This document shows, piece by piece, positions 7,688 through 18,028 of a DNA stretch of 64,000 nt. The stretch is from Limnohabitans sp. MMS-10A-192. GTDB taxonomy: Bacteria; Pseudomonadota; Gammaproteobacteria; Burkholderiales; Burkholderiaceae_C. The stretch covers positions 186,001 to 250,000 of the forward strand of contig NZ_NERX01000004.1 in NCBI RefSeq assembly GCF_003063335.1. Direction: 5' to 3'. The notes below the pieces were generated by a model that was given only the letters and a program-made list of their open reading frames with translations, made no database searches and was not told where the DNA came from. The translations under genes and the position numbers were made by a program. Each line of letters begins with the position of its first letter. Position 1 is the stretch's first letter.

Positions 7688-8514
7688 CAGATCAGCTTCT
7701 CGTCCGGCGTGGTGATTTTCTTGAGCAAGGCGTTGCGCACAGGCGGCACCATGAGCGGGATGTCGGTCGCGCCACCGTTCCACATGGGGTCTTCGATGCT
7801 GTCGAACATCTGGCGCAGCTTGTCGCCCCAGCTGCTGCGCAACATCTGAAAGTAGGGGTTGTGCTCGTCGATGCACATGATGCGGTCGGTCTGCAGGCTG
7901 CCCGCTTTGTAGACCACCATGTCCAGCGGCAAGCCGACCGACAGGTTGGACTTGAGGGTCGAGTCCATCGACACCAGGGCGCACTTGGCGGCTTCGTCCA
8001 GTGGGGTGTCGGGGGTGATGACGCGATCCAAAACGGGTTTGCCGTATTTGGACTCGCCGATCTGGAAGTAGGGCGTTTCGTCGGTGGCTTCGATGAAGTT
8101 GCCGGGCGAATAGACCTGGAACAAGCGCATGCCTTCGCCGCCAATCTGGCCGCCGAAGATCATCGACACGTTGAACTCCACACCCGAGGCTTTGAGGGCC
8201 GCAGCATCGCGCTCGTACACGCGGCGCACGGCTGCGCCCAGCACGCGAGTGGCGTCGAACATGCTTTTGGCGTTCCAGATGGTGAGCGGTTCGTCTTGGC
8301 CGGGCTCGACCAGTTTTTCGATCTGCAGCACTTCGCGCACCGACTGCGAGATGCTCAGGTTGCCCGCCGACAAAAGCGTCATGAAACGGTCGCCCGCTTT
8401 TTCATAGACGATCATTTTGCGGAAGGTGCTGATCTGGTCCAGGCCCGCGTTGGTGCGCGAATCAGAGAGGAACACCAGACCGGCGCGGGTTTTGACGGCA
8501 ACGCAATAAGTCAT
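7687..8514 (-). CDS. Anbu-type proteasome-like peptidase
   Basis: The 275-residue protein belongs to the Ntn-hydrolase 'ancestral beta subunit' (Anbu) family, related to HslV and the 20S proteasome. It begins MTYCVAV, so removal of Met exposes the nucleophilic Thr; the conserved SDSRTNAG and STFRKM blocks provide the proteasomal Asp and Lys. Length is typical for Anbu. In many bacteria Anbu sits with transglutaminase, DUF403 and ATP-grasp genes; none are here. Instead it lies between mutS (11 bp upstream) and the coupled alpha/beta hydrolase. A cytosolic self-assembling oligomer is expected; its substrate is unknown. Confidence 0.9.
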   Translation of the reverse strand: MTYCVAVKTRAGLVFLSDSRTNAGLDQISTFRKMIVYEKAGDRFMTLLSAGNLSISQSVREVLQIEKLVEPGQDEPLTIWNAKSMFDATRVLGAAVRRVYERDAAALKASGVEFNVSMIFGGQIGGEGMRLFQVYSPGNFIEATDETPYFQIGESKYGKPVLDRVITPDTPLDEAAKCALVSMDSTLKSNLSVGLPLDMVVYKAGSLQTDRIMCIDEHNPYFQMLRSSWGDKLRQMFDSIEDPMWNGGATDIPLMVPPVRNALLKKITTPDEKLI

Positions 8515-8525
8515 GAATCAACTCT

Positions 8526-11255
8526 TTAATTTTTGGGCAGCAGGCGCTGCAAGGCATACAGGGCATCGAGCGCTTCGCGGGGGCTCAAAGCGTCGGGGTT
8601 GATTTGGGCCAGCGCCGCCTCGACAGCGGTGGGGCCAGCGGCTTCGGCTTCTGGCGGCGGGGCAAACAGGTCCACCTGGGCGCGTGCATCTTGGGCGCCC
8701 GATTCCAAAGCGCTCAGGGCATGTCGTGCGTGGTTGAGCACGGCTGCAGGCATGCCCGCCAGACGCGCCACTTGCACGCCATAGCTCTTGCTGGCGGGGC
8801 CAGGTTGCAGCTCGTGCAAGAACACGATGGACGCGCCGGATTCGGCCGCGCTCACATGCATGTTGACGGCGGCGTTGTGTGTGGCCGGGAATTCGGTGAG
8901 CTCGAAGTAGTGCGTGGCAAACAGCGCGAAGGCCTGCGTTTTGTTGTGCAGGTGCGTGGCGATGCCGCTGGCCAGGGCCAGACCGTCAAAGGTGGAGGTG
9001 CCGCGCCCGATCTCGTCCATCAGCACCAGGCTGTGCGGCGTGGCGCTGTGCAAGATTTGCGCGGCTTCGGTCATCTCCAGCATGAAGGTCGATTGGGCGT
9101 TGGCCAGGTCGTCGGCCGCACCGATCCGTGTGTGGATGGCGTCGATGGGGCCAAGGCGGCAGCGGCTGGCGGGCACATGGCTGCCGATACTGGCCATAAG
9201 CACGATCAATGCCACCTGGCGCATGTAGGTCGATTTGCCGCCCATGTTGGGGCCGGTGATGATCTGCAAACGCTGGCGCGAGCCCAATACCGTGTCGTTG
9301 GCGATGAAGCTGGCGCCTGACAACTCGGCCAAGCGGGCTTCGACCACGGGGTGACGGCCCTGGCGGATTTCGATGCAGGGCTCTTTGCTGAACTCGGGCG
9401 CGCACCAATTGAGGGTGAGCGAGCGCTCGGTCAGTGCGCACAGCACGTCCAGGCTGGCCATGGCCTGCGCCAAAGCGGTGAGCGCGGGCACAAAGGGCTG
9501 CAATTGGTCGAGCAGGCCTTCATACAGCCACTTCTCGCGGGCCAAGGCGCGTTCTTGCGCCGACAGGGCCTTGTCTTCAAAGGTCTTGAGCTCGGGCGTG
9601 ATGAAGCGTTCGGCGTTTTTCAGGGTCTGGCGGCGGCGGTAGTCGCCCGGCACTTTGTCGAGTTGACCTTGCGTGACCTCGATGTAAAAGCCGTGCACCT
9701 TGTTGAACTGCACGCGCAGGTTGGCAATGCCGGTGCGCTCTTTTTCGCGGGTTTCCAGGTCGAGCAAAAACGCATCGCAATTGGTCTGGATGCCGCGCAG
9801 CTCGTCCAGCTCGGCGTCGAGGCCGTCGGCGATCACGCCGCCGTCGCGCACCAAAGTGGCGGGCTCTTCGAGCAAGGCCATTTGCAGCAGTTCGGCGCAA
9901 TGCGTGGGCGGGGTCAGCCAGCGGGCCATGCCGGCCAGCAAGGTGCCGGGCTCGGGGTTGAGCGTTTGCAATTGCAAAGACAGCGAGGCCGCACGCGCCA
10001 GCGCATGGCGCAGGGCCACCAGCTCGCGTGGGCGCACCTGACGCAGCGCGGTGCGGGCGGTGATGCGCTCCACGTCGCTTGCGCCTTTGAGTTGTTCACG
10101 CAGGCGTTTGTAGGCGGGACCTGAAACCCGGAGTTCGTCCTCTAACCCGTTTGTGACATCTTCGGGTGTGACGCCATGAGTGTCATCCTCGGGCTTGACC
10201 CGAGGATCCATGGATTCCCGCGTGCGCGGGAATGACGATAGAGAGGCGATGGCCATCAAGCGTTGCCGAGCCACATCGCGCTCTCGCGGCGGGCTGAGCA
10301 GCCAGCTTTTGAGCAGGCGGCTGCCCATGCCGGTCATGCAGGTGTCGAGCAGCGAAAACAACGTGGGCGAATCTTCCCCGCGCAGGGTCTGCGTCAGCTC
10401 CAGGTTGCGGCGAGTGCTGGCGGGCAGGTCGATCAGCGCGTCCGAGCGCTGCACCTGCACCCGCTGCACATGCGGCAGGCTGCGGCCTTGAGTGTGTTCG
10501 GCGTAAGTGAGCAGCGCAGCAGCGGCGGCTTGGGCGTCGCTCAGCGTGTCGGCGCTCCACGCGGCGAGTGATGCGGCTTGCAACTGCTCCAGCAGCTTGC
10601 GCTGGCCCAGGCCTGCATCAAACTGAAAGTCGGGCCGCAGGGCCAGCGCCCAGCTGCCGCGCCCGGTGGTTTTGAGACCGCGCAGTTTTTGCTCAAAGGT
10701 GGGCGTCATGCCCGCGCTGGCCAGCAGTTCGCTGGGGCTGATGCGGTCGATCCAGTCGGCCAGTTCGTCTTGTGCGCATTCGGCCAGGTGCACCACGCCT
10801 TGCGTGACGCTCAGCCATGCCAGGCCGCAGCGGTTTTTGGCCGCTTGGTGCACGGCCAGCAAGATGGCTTCGCTCTTGTCGGGCAGCAGTTCGGTGTCGG
10901 TCAGGGTGCCGGGGGTGACCACGCGCACCACTTTGCGCTCCACCGGGCCTTTGGCGGTGGCCACGTCGCCGACCTGTTCGCACAGGGCGACGGATTCGCC
11001 CAGCTTGATCAGGCGGGCCAGATAAGTCTCGACCGAATGGAAGGGCACGCCCGCCATGACCACCGGCTGGCCAGCGGACTGGCCCCGGCGCGTTAGGGTG
11101 ATGTCGAGCAGGCTGGCGGCTTTTTCAGCATCCGCAAAGAACAACTCGTAAAAGTCGCCCATGCGGTAGAACACCAGCGTGTCAGGGAACTCCGCCTTGA
11201 TGCCCAAGTACTGGGCCATCATGGGGGTGTGGGCACTCAGGTCGAGCGCGCTCAT
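8526..11255 (-). CDS. mutS: DNA mismatch repair protein MutS, with in-frame repeat insertion
   Basis: The 909-residue protein recognises base mismatches and recruits MutL. The mismatch-reading Phe-X-Glu motif is F35-Y36-E37, and the Walker A site is [10 protein letters not shown] near residue 668, followed by [12 protein letters not shown] (Walker B). It is longer than usual MutS (about 850-880) because about 35 residues near positions 338-373, including [16 protein letters not shown], are the translation of an interspersed repeat at 10182-10236 and adjoining sequence. The insert falls between the core and clamp regions and keeps the frame open. The gene follows suhB by 3 bp. Confidence 0.93.
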   Translation of the reverse strand: MSALDLSAHTPMMAQYLGIKAEFPDTLVFYRMGDFYELFFADAEKAASLLDITLTRRGQSAGQPVVMAGVPFHSVETYLARLIKLGESVALCEQVGDVATAKGPVERKVVRVVTPGTLTDTELLPDKSEAILLAVHQAAKNRCGLAWLSVTQGVVHLAECAQDELADWIDRISPSELLASAGMTPTFEQKLRGLKTTGRGSWALALRPDFQFDAGLGQRKLLEQLQAASLAAWSADTLSDAQAAAAALLTYAEHTQGRSLPHVQRVQVQRSDALIDLPASTRRNLELTQTLRGEDSPTLFSLLDTCMTGMGSRLLKSWLLSPPRERDVARQRLMAIASLSSFPRTRESMDPRVKPEDDTHGVTPEDVTNGLEDELRVSGPAYKRLREQLKGASDVERITARTALRQVRPRELVALRHALARAASLSLQLQTLNPEPGTLLAGMARWLTPPTHCAELLQMALLEEPATLVRDGGVIADGLDAELDELRGIQTNCDAFLLDLETREKERTGIANLRVQFNKVHGFYIEVTQGQLDKVPGDYRRRQTLKNAERFITPELKTFEDKALSAQERALAREKWLYEGLLDQLQPFVPALTALAQAMASLDVLCALTERSLTLNWCAPEFSKEPCIEIRQGRHPVVEARLAELSGASFIANDTVLGSRQRLQIITGPNMGGKSTYMRQVALIVLMASIGSHVPASRCRLGPIDAIHTRIGAADDLANAQSTFMLEMTEAAQILHSATPHSLVLMDEIGRGTSTFDGLALASGIATHLHNKTQAFALFATHYFELTEFPATHNAAVNMHVSAAESGASIVFLHELQPGPASKSYGVQVARLAGMPAAVLNHARHALSALESGAQDARAQVDLFAPPPEAEAAGPTAVEAALAQINPDALSPREALDALYALQRLLPKN
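10182..10236. repeat. Interspersed hairpin element inside mutS
   Basis: A 55-bp element carries two dyads, ATCCTCGGG-CTTGA-CCCGAGGAT and ATTCCCGCG-TG-CGCGGGAAT, bounded by GTCAT and ATGAC. It resembles the intergenic repeats at 6.5 and 46.8 kb but lies in coding sequence, translated as part of MutS. Similar mosaic elements are known in intergenic DNA of many proteobacteria. Confidence 0.8.
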
Positions 11256-11258
11256 GGC

Positions 11259-12203
11259 TTAAAACGGTGCGTCTTTGGGTTCGTCGCCTTCAGCCGCTGC
11301 GTTCGTGGCTTCGGCTTCCGGGTCGTGGCTGTCCGAGGTGCGTTCGCGGCTCAGCGTATCGACGGCGCTGCGCACAGCGGCTTTGTCGCCAGCGCTGGCG
11401 AATTTGCTGAACTTGCCCAAAATCGTGACCAATTGGCCGTAAATGCGCGGCGCACCGGCCAGGCATTCTTTTTGTTCCAGGAAGTCGGACTCGCCGGTGA
11501 AGTTGCCGATCAGGCCACCGGCTTCGGTGACCAGCAGCGATCCTGCAGCCACGTCCCAAGGCGACAAGCCGGTTTCAAAGAAACCATCGGTGAAACCTGC
11601 GGCCACGTAGGCCAGGTCCAGCGCGGCAGAACCTGGGCGGCGCAGGCCAGCGGTGCGTTGCATCACATCGCCCATCATGCGCAGGTATTGGTTGAAGTTG
11701 TCGCCCTTGCGGAAAGGGAAGCCTGTGGAGATGATGCATTCCTGCAAGCGGATGCGCTTGCTCACGCGCAGGCGGCGGTCGTTCATGAACGCGCCACGGC
11801 CTTTGGTGGCGGTGAACAGGTCGTTGCGGGTGGGGTCGTAAATGACGGCTTGCTCGATCTTGCCGCGCACTTGCAGGGCAATGCTCACGCAATAAACAGG
11901 AAAGCCGTGGATGAAGTTGGTCGTGCCGTCCAGGGGGTCGATGATCCAGATGTGGTCTGCGTTGGGGTTGCCGTGCTGGCTGCCCGACTCTTCGGCCAGG
12001 ATGCCGTGGTCAGGGTAGGCGGTCAGCAGGGTGTCGATGATGACTTTTTCACTCGCGTGGTCGACCTCGGTCACAAAGTCGTTGACTTGCTTTTGCGAGA
12101 TGCGAACAGCCTCAACGTCGAGCGCGGCGCGGTTGATGATGGCGCCAGCGGCGCGCGCAGCCTTGACGGCCACGTTGAGCATGGGGTGGAGATTGGACGA
12201 CAT
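11259..12203 (-). CDS. suhB: Inositol monophosphatase family protein (SuhB)
   Basis: The 314-residue enzyme carries the family metal-binding motifs: the EESG region near residue 68, DPLDGTTNF near residue 88, and the C-terminal [15 protein letters not shown]. It hydrolyses inositol-1-phosphate and related phosphates; in E. coli SuhB also joins ribosomal antitermination complexes. The C terminus has an extra acidic low-complexity tail (about 35 residues) beyond the standard fold. The ATG at 12203 gives the usual N terminus [16 protein letters not shown]. It is the first gene of a unit followed 3 bp later by mutS. Confidence 0.9.
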   Translation of the reverse strand: MSSNLHPMLNVAVKAARAAGAIINRAALDVEAVRISQKQVNDFVTEVDHASEKVIIDTLLTAYPDHGILAEESGSQHGNPNADHIWIIDPLDGTTNFIHGFPVYCVSIALQVRGKIEQAVIYDPTRNDLFTATKGRGAFMNDRRLRVSKRIRLQECIISTGFPFRKGDNFNQYLRMMGDVMQRTAGLRRPGSAALDLAYVAAGFTDGFFETGLSPWDVAAGSLLVTEAGGLIGNFTGESDFLEQKECLAGAPRIYGQLVTILGKFSKFASAGDKAAVRSAVDTLSRERTSDSHDPEAEATNAAAEGDEPKDAPF

Positions 12204-12352
12204 AAATTGTGTGAAGAACTGGACTGGCCCACGCACGATCGCGGCGGCGAAGGGCGCATTTTCTCATGAAAACCATGTGGATTCGTCATTTTGGCGCCAA
12301 GAACCGCTGGTGCATGTCGTCTGCGTGCCATCCCAGCATGGACAATCGGGGC

Positions 12353-13084
12353 ATGAAAACGCGATTTATCCTGATAGAGACCAGCCATGCCGGCAACGTG
12401 GGCGCAGCCGCCCGGGCCATGAAGGTCATGGGTTTTGACGACTTGGTGCTGGTCAAACCCCGCTGGGCCAATGTGCTGCGCAAGGAAGAGACCATCCAGC
12501 GCGCCAGCGGCGCCAACGATGTGCTGGCCAATGCCCGTGTGGTGGAGACGCTGGACGAAGCTCTGGACGGCGTGACCCATTTGTGCGCCACGGCCATGAC
12601 GCCGCGCGACTTTGGCCCGCCCACCCGATCACCGCGTGAGCATTTTGCCGAGCTGACGAAGCCCGGCGCGCCCGAGCAGTGCGTGGCCTTTTTGTTTGGC
12701 TCCGAGCGCTTTGGCATGAAAAACGAAGACGTTTACCGCTGCAACGTGGCCTTGTCGATCCCGACGAATCCGCAGTTTGGCTCGCTCAATTTGGGCTCGG
12801 CCATCCAAGTGATTGCCTACGACTGGCGCGTGGCTTTGGGCGGCTTTCCTGTGCAGGACGTGATCGCGCCTGCCGACAAGGCCGACGCCCAGCAGGTGGC
12901 GGGCATGTTGGCGCATTGGGAGCAGGCGCTGACCGACATTGGCTTTCTGGACCCGGCCGCACCCAAAAAGCTGATGCCGCGTCTGAACCAGATGTTCAAC
13001 CGGGCCGATTTGAGCCCGGAAGAAATCCACATCCTGCGTGGGGTGGCCAAGGCCATGATCCAGGCCACCCAGGCCAAGCGATAG
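12353..13084 (+). CDS. trmJ: tRNA (cytidine/uridine-2'-O-)-methyltransferase TrmJ
   Basis: The 243-residue protein is a SpoU/TrmH (SPOUT) RNA 2'-O-methyltransferase. It begins [24 protein letters not shown], the TrmJ-type motif 1 with conserved Asn and Arg, and has [12 protein letters not shown] (motif 2) and [22 protein letters not shown] (motif 3, SAM knot). TrmJ methylates position 32 in several tRNAs using SAM. The ATG at 12353 was chosen over 12266 because the conserved first strand starts there. It diverges from suhB and is followed by cysE after 10 bp, so they may be an operon. Confidence 0.88.
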   Translation: MKTRFILIETSHAGNVGAAARAMKVMGFDDLVLVKPRWANVLRKEETIQRASGANDVLANARVVETLDEALDGVTHLCATAMTPRDFGPPTRSPREHFAELTKPGAPEQCVAFLFGSERFGMKNEDVYRCNVALSIPTNPQFGSLNLGSAIQVIAYDWRVALGGFPVQDVIAPADKADAQQVAGMLAHWEQALTDIGFLDPAAPKKLMPRLNQMFNRADLSPEEIHILRGVAKAMIQATQAKR

Positions 13085-13094
13085 ACTAGGGCTT

Positions 13095-13862
13095 ATGTTT
13101 TCTCGCCTCCGCTCCGACATCCAGTGCATCCTTGACCGAGACCCTGCGGCCCGCACCGCCTGGGAGGTTTTGACCTGCTACCCCGGTTTGCATGCTTTGG
13201 TGCTGCACCGCCGGGCGCACTGGTGCTGGAACCACGGCTTCAAGTGGCTGGGGCGCTTCATCTCGCACATCTCGCGGTGGCTCACGGGCATCGAGATCCA
13301 CCCGGGTGCACAGATTGGCGAGCGGGTGTTTTTTGACCACGGCATGGGCATCGTGATCGGCGAGACGGCCGAGATCGGCGAAGGCTGCACGATTTACCAC
13401 GGCGTCACGCTGGGCGGCACATCGCTCTACAAAGGGGCCAAGCGCCACCCGACACTGGGCCGCGATGTGGTGATCGGTGCCGGGGCCAAAGTGCTGGGCG
13501 GTTTCACAGTGGGCGATGGAGCCAAAGTGGGCTCCAACGCGGTGCTGACCAAGCCGGTGCCCGCAGGCGCCACAGCGGTGGGCAACCCGGCCCGCATCAT
13601 CCAGGCCGAGCAGGATGCCAAGCGCGAAGAAGTGGCGTCCAAAATGGGTTTTTCGGCCTATGGCGTGACGCAAAACGACGACCCGCTGAGCCAGGCCATG
13701 CGCGGCTTGATCGACAATGCCGCCGGACAGGAACACCAGATCGCCATGATCTGGAAAGCGCTGGAGCAACTGTGCGCGCACCAACAAGTGCACCTGCCAC
13801 GCGACGCCGCCACGCACGAAAACTTTGAGGCCGACAAGCTCAATCAGCTGGTGGGCAAGTAG
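13095..13862 (+). CDS. cysE: Serine O-acetyltransferase
   Basis: The 255-residue enzyme makes O-acetylserine from serine and acetyl-CoA, the first step of cysteine synthesis. The N-terminal helical part ([20 protein letters not shown]) is followed by a left-handed beta helix of hexapeptide repeats ([43 protein letters not shown]). The catalytic His lies in the DHG segment, and the C-terminal end includes GNPARII. It follows trmJ by 10 bp, consistent with co-transcription. The C-terminal tail past GNPARII is about 85 residues longer than the core fold requires, as in other Burkholderiales CysE proteins. Confidence 0.93.
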   Translation: MFSRLRSDIQCILDRDPAARTAWEVLTCYPGLHALVLHRRAHWCWNHGFKWLGRFISHISRWLTGIEIHPGAQIGERVFFDHGMGIVIGETAEIGEGCTIYHGVTLGGTSLYKGAKRHPTLGRDVVIGAGAKVLGGFTVGDGAKVGSNAVLTKPVPAGATAVGNPARIIQAEQDAKREEVASKMGFSAYGVTQNDDPLSQAMRGLIDNAAGQEHQIAMIWKALEQLCAHQQVHLPRDAATHENFEADKLNQLVGK

Positions 13863-13934
13863 CCCCCAAGCTGGGACGACTGAAAGTCGTCAGCGCACAG
13901 GATCTGTGCCTTGTGGTTCGCCGCTGCAGCGCAT

Positions 13935-14075
13935 TCAAGCACTGGATCGCCACGCTGCGCTCGCGATGACACGTCATTCGTCATTGCGAGGAGCGCAGCG
14001 ACGTGACAATCCACCCGCTGCACCCAAGCGAAGGCTGGATAGCCGCCCGCGCTTCGCTCGCGATGCCCCATAGGA
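13935..14075. repeat. Interspersed inverted-repeat element between cysE and dnaG
   Basis: The gap between the convergent genes cysE and dnaG holds a composite element. GATCGCCACGCTGCGCTCGC at about 13949 pairs imperfectly with CGAGGAGCGCAGCGACG at about 13987, and a third part, GCGCTTCGCTCGCGATG, follows at about 14050. This is the common bacterial 'TTGCGAGGAGCGNAGCGACG'-type intergenic repeat, which can form a long hairpin. It may also serve as a terminator region for both genes. No gene is seen in the 233-bp gap. Confidence 0.75.
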
Positions 14076-14095
14076 CGTCACTCACGATAACAAGA

Positions 14096-16153
14096 TCACT
14101 GCGCGTTTGAGATCGCCGCTGCGGCCATGAGTTCTTTGCGCCGCTCGTGCAGGCTGCGCCAGCGTTGCTGGGCTTCGGGGTCTTGACCTGAGCTGGCCTG
14201 GGTCAGGGCTTCGGTCTCGAGTTGCTTCAAGCGGTCAATCAACATCATGTTGAGCAGCCTGCGCAGCTCTTGCCGGGCTTCTTGCGGTTCGGGCGGGGTG
14301 GCGTCTTCCTGACCGGCCACGGTGCCCAGATTGTCCTGGGCCATCCAGCGTTTGGCGTCATCGGCAAAGGCTTGGCCTTGCATCTCGCTTTGCAGTGCGG
14401 ACCAGCCCAGTGCACCGTGTTCGTGGAACTGTGATTCCAACCATGCGAACAGCGTGCCATGCGGTTCGGGCAGGGCGCAGAGCATGGCGTGGTCTTCACC
14501 GGCCAGTGTTTCCCACAGCGCCATGTTGCTCAACAGCAGGCGCGCGGCGTGGTCGGCACGGCTGGCCGGTATGGTGCGCGGACCGGTGTAGGGCGGTGCT
14601 TGGTCGCGCTTGAAGCGGCTGTTGCCCTTGAAGCCGGGGGTCCAGTTCGGGTTCTTGCTTTTCCAGGTGCTGTTGCCGTTGGACGGCACGAAAGTGTTGG
14701 CACCCGACCAGGCCGGTGGCTCGCCGTAGTGCGGCTCAAAGTGGGGGTAGTCGTCGTGCCCTGCGCTGGCAGCCTGGCTGAAGGCGGCGTTGGCCGACTG
14801 GGGGGCGGACGCCGCTGCAGGGCGCGCAGCGGGTGCAAAGCGCTGGTCGGTGGCCGCTTGCTGGCCCCAGAGTTTTTCAAGGCCTGCTGTTTCCAGCTGG
14901 ATCAGTTGGGCCAGCTCCGACAGCAATTGCTGCTTGAGCGCGCCGTCGGGCAGCAACTGCCACAGCGGGCGGGCTTGGCTGGACAATCGTGCGCGGCCTT
15001 CGGCGCTTTGCAGATCGCAGTCGGCGCTGGCCGCTTCGATCAAAAAGCGCGACAAGGGCATGGCTTGTTTGATCTGCTCGGCAAAAGCGTCCTGACCAAA
15101 TTCGCGCACATAGCTGTCGGGGTCGTGCTCGGCGGGCAAAAACAAAAACTTGATGCTGCGCACATCGGTGGCGTAGGGCAGGGCACCGTCGAGCGCTTTG
15201 CGGGCGGCGCGGCGGCCTGCGCCGTCGCCGTCAAAGCTGAAGACCACCGCGTCGGTGAAACGGAACAGCTTTTGCACATGGTCGGGCGTGCAGGCGGTGC
15301 CCAGCGTGGCCACGGCGTTGGCAAAGCCCAGCTGGGCCAGGGCCACCACGTCCATATAGCCTTCGGTGACCAGCACATAGCCTGCGCTGTGCAGGGCTTC
15401 GCGGGCTTCGTACAGGCCATACAGTTCGCGGCCTTTGTGGAAGACCGGTGTTTCGGGTGAGTTGAGGTATTTGGGTGTGCCCGAGCCGATCACGCGTCCG
15501 CCAAAGCCGATGCACTCGCCTTTGATGTTGCGGATCGGGAACATGATGCGGTCGCGAAAGCGGTCGTAGCGCTTGTCGTCTTCTTCGTTCACGATGACCA
15601 GGCCCGACTCGGCCAAGAGCGGGTCGTCGTATTTAGGGAAGATGCTAGCCAAACTGCGCCAGCCTTCGGGCGCATAGCCCAGGCCAAAGCGCTTGGCAAT
15701 TTGCCCGGAGAGGCCTCGGCCTTTCAGATACTCCACCGCACGGGGGGTGATCTTGAGTTGCTCGCGGTAGGCTTGCCCGGCTTTTTCCAGCACATCGCTC
15801 AGGCTGTCTTGCTTGGCCTTTTGCGCAGCCGCTTTGGCGCGGTCTTCGGGCGATTGTTGTTCTTCGGGCACCACCATGCCGGTTTGTTGCGCCAGGTCTT
15901 TCACCGCTTCGATGAAGGTCATGCCCGCGTGCTCCATCAGGAAGCCGATGGCGTTGCCGTTCTTGCCGCAGCCAAAGCAGTGGAAAAACTGCTTGGTGGG
16001 GCTGACGCTGAAGCTGGGGGATTTCTCGCCGTGAAAAGGGCACAGGCCCATGAAGTTGGCGCCGCCTTTCTTGAGTTGCACGTACTTGCCCACGACCTCG
16101 ACCACGTCGACGCGGGACAGCAACTCCTGGATGAAAGACTGGGGGATGGCCAT
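14096..16153 (-). CDS. dnaG: DNA primase
   Basis: The 685-residue primase makes RNA primers for replication. The CHC2 zinc-binding domain has C38, H41, C59 and C62 within GLCPFHGEKSP and FFHCFGCG. The TOPRIM core includes VLVTEGYMDVVAL and FSFDGDGAGRRAARKA. The C-terminal region carries a Pro/Ser/Asn-rich linker and the helical DnaB-interacting domain. Length is larger than E. coli DnaG (581), mainly through the linker. The gene ends close to the repeat element and begins 116 bp from the divergent acyl-CoA ligase. An rpsU or rpoD neighbour, usual in gammaproteobacteria, is absent. Confidence 0.95.
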   Translation of the reverse strand: MAIPQSFIQELLSRVDVVEVVGKYVQLKKGGANFMGLCPFHGEKSPSFSVSPTKQFFHCFGCGKNGNAIGFLMEHAGMTFIEAVKDLAQQTGMVVPEEQQSPEDRAKAAAQKAKQDSLSDVLEKAGQAYREQLKITPRAVEYLKGRGLSGQIAKRFGLGYAPEGWRSLASIFPKYDDPLLAESGLVIVNEEDDKRYDRFRDRIMFPIRNIKGECIGFGGRVIGSGTPKYLNSPETPVFHKGRELYGLYEAREALHSAGYVLVTEGYMDVVALAQLGFANAVATLGTACTPDHVQKLFRFTDAVVFSFDGDGAGRRAARKALDGALPYATDVRSIKFLFLPAEHDPDSYVREFGQDAFAEQIKQAMPLSRFLIEAASADCDLQSAEGRARLSSQARPLWQLLPDGALKQQLLSELAQLIQLETAGLEKLWGQQAATDQRFAPAARPAAASAPQSANAAFSQAASAGHDDYPHFEPHYGEPPAWSGANTFVPSNGNSTWKSKNPNWTPGFKGNSRFKRDQAPPYTGPRTIPASRADHAARLLLSNMALWETLAGEDHAMLCALPEPHGTLFAWLESQFHEHGALGWSALQSEMQGQAFADDAKRWMAQDNLGTVAGQEDATPPEPQEARQELRRLLNMMLIDRLKQLETEALTQASSGQDPEAQQRWRSLHERRKELMAAAAISNAQ

Positions 16154-16269
16154 AAGGGGCTATTTTCGCCGATATGCGTGACCTCTTTCGGGGCAAACCA
16201 GCATGGATTTCAGCGCTGGGTCAGGCAAACTGTTCAACATCTGACCGTCAGCCGAAACAGGACCTCTCC

Positions 16270-17928
16270 ATGACCGAAACCAAAGTCAGCATCTTCGACC
16301 AGGATTTGCCCCAAACCCCCGCCAACCACGCCCCCATCTCGCCGCTGAGTTTCATCGAGCGCACTGCCGAGGTGTACCCCAGCCGCTTGGCCATCGTGCA
16401 CGGCGATTTGCGCCAGGACTGGGCTACCACCTACCGCCGCAGCCGTCAGTTGGCCAGTGCGCTGGCGCAGGCGGGCATTGGCAAGAACGACACGGTGGCC
16501 GTGATTTTGCCCAACACACCGCCCATGGTGGAGGCGCACTTTGGCATTCCCATGGCGGGCGCTGTGCTCAATGCCCTGAACACCCGACTGGACCCTGAAA
16601 CCATCGCCTTCATGCTCGACCATGGCGAGGCCAAAGCGGTGATCGTGGACCCGGAGTTTTCGGGCACCATGAGAAAGGCGCTGGCGCTGCGACAGTCCAA
16701 GACACCGCTCTTGGTGATCGACGTGGAGGACGCGCTGTACACCGGCCCAAGTGAAAAGCTGGGGTCAGTGAGCTATGAGGGTTTTGTGGCCCGTGGCGAT
16801 GCCGACTTTGCCTGGAGCCTGCCCGCCAACGAGTGGGACGCGATTGCGCTGAACTACACCAGTGGCACCACCGGCAACCCCAAGGGCGTGGTCTACCACC
16901 ACCGTGGCGCAGCCACCAACGCGATCTCGAACATTCTGGAATGGGACATGCCCAAGCACGCTGCGTATTTGTGGACGCTGCCCATGTTCCATTGCAATGG
17001 CTGGTGCTTTCCGTGGACGGTGGCGGCGCGTGCGGGCGTGAACGTGTGTTTGCGCAAGGTCGATGCGCAGGCCATGTTCGATGCCATGCGCGACCATGGC
17101 GTGACGCATTACTGCGGCGCACCCATCGTGCACGGCTTGCTGGTCAACGCCCCAGCCGCCATGAAGGCGGGCGTGCCCGCCGGCATCAAGGCCATGGTGG
17201 CGGGCGCTGCGCCACCCGCATCGATGATCGAAGGCATGGAGCAAATGGGTTTTGATTTGACCCATGTGTATGGCCTGACCGAGGTCTATGGCCCCGCCAC
17301 CGTGTGCCCCAAACACCCCGAGTGGGATGCACTGGACATTGGCGAGCGGGCCCGGCTGAACGCCCGCCAGGGCGTGCGGTACCACCTGCAGCGTGATGTG
17401 CGGGTGCTCAACCCCGAAACCATGCAGCCTGTGCCGCAAGACGGCGAGACCATGGGCGAGATCATGTTCAAGGGCAACATCACCATGAAGGGTTACCTGA
17501 AGAATCCCAAGGCCACGCAAGAGGCCTTTGCGGGCGGGTGGTTCCACAGCGGCGACTTGGCGGTGCAGTACCCGGACGGCTATTTCAAGATCAAGGACCG
17601 CAGCAAGGACATCATCATCTCGGGCGGCGAGAACATCTCGTCGATCGAGGTGGAAGATGTGCTGTACCGTCACCCCGCTGTGCTGGCCGCGGCCGTGGTG
17701 GCCAAGCCCGATGCGCGCTGGGGCGAGACGCCTTGCGCCTTTGTGGAGCTGAAGGCCGATGCCCAGGTCACAGCCGAGCAGATCGTGGCGCACTGCAAGC
17801 AACACTTGGCGGGCTTCAAGGTGCCGCGTGCGGTGGTGTTTGGTGAGTTGCCCAAGACGAGCACCGGCAAAATTCAGAAGTTTGAATTGCGCAAGCAGGC
17901 GGGGTCGGCAGAGGCCATCAATGTTTGA
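16270..17928 (+). CDS. Medium/long-chain acyl-CoA synthetase (AMP-binding)
   Basis: The 552-residue ligase is an ANL-family enzyme that activates a carboxylic acid by adenylation and transfers it to CoA. Motifs in order are YTSGTTGNPKGV (P-loop-like, near residue 197), YGLTEVYGP (near residue 336), GWFHSGDLAVQYPDGYFKIKDRSKD and, at the C terminus, PKTSTGKIQKFELR with the catalytic Lys. It resembles the AlkK/medium-chain fatty-acid ligase group common in Burkholderiales. The ATG at 16270 precedes the family N terminus; the upstream open frame is not conserved-looking. Substrate length is inferred only from family resemblance. A bidirectional terminator follows. Confidence 0.88.
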   Translation: MTETKVSIFDQDLPQTPANHAPISPLSFIERTAEVYPSRLAIVHGDLRQDWATTYRRSRQLASALAQAGIGKNDTVAVILPNTPPMVEAHFGIPMAGAVLNALNTRLDPETIAFMLDHGEAKAVIVDPEFSGTMRKALALRQSKTPLLVIDVEDALYTGPSEKLGSVSYEGFVARGDADFAWSLPANEWDAIALNYTSGTTGNPKGVVYHHRGAATNAISNILEWDMPKHAAYLWTLPMFHCNGWCFPWTVAARAGVNVCLRKVDAQAMFDAMRDHGVTHYCGAPIVHGLLVNAPAAMKAGVPAGIKAMVAGAAPPASMIEGMEQMGFDLTHVYGLTEVYGPATVCPKHPEWDALDIGERARLNARQGVRYHLQRDVRVLNPETMQPVPQDGETMGEIMFKGNITMKGYLKNPKATQEAFAGGWFHSGDLAVQYPDGYFKIKDRSKDIIISGGENISSIEVEDVLYRHPAVLAAAVVAKPDARWGETPCAFVELKADAQVTAEQIVAHCKQHLAGFKVPRAVVFGELPKTSTGKIQKFELRKQAGSAEAINV

Positions 17929-17953
17929 GTAGTCCGCTCATCTTGTCCATGCA

Positions 17954-17982
17954 AAAGGCCACCTCGCGGTGGCCTTTTTTTG
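17954..17982 (+). terminator. Rho-independent terminator after the acyl-CoA synthetase
   Basis: The hairpin AAAGGCCACC-TCGC-GGTGGCCTTT is followed by a run of eight T. The matching A tract upstream means it can also stop minus-strand transcription from the convergent Lys-rich gene. Confidence 0.9.
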
Positions 17983-18028
17983 CGACTGCGCTGCAAGCGT
18001 CATGCCTCATCGGAGATGGTCCAAGCGA

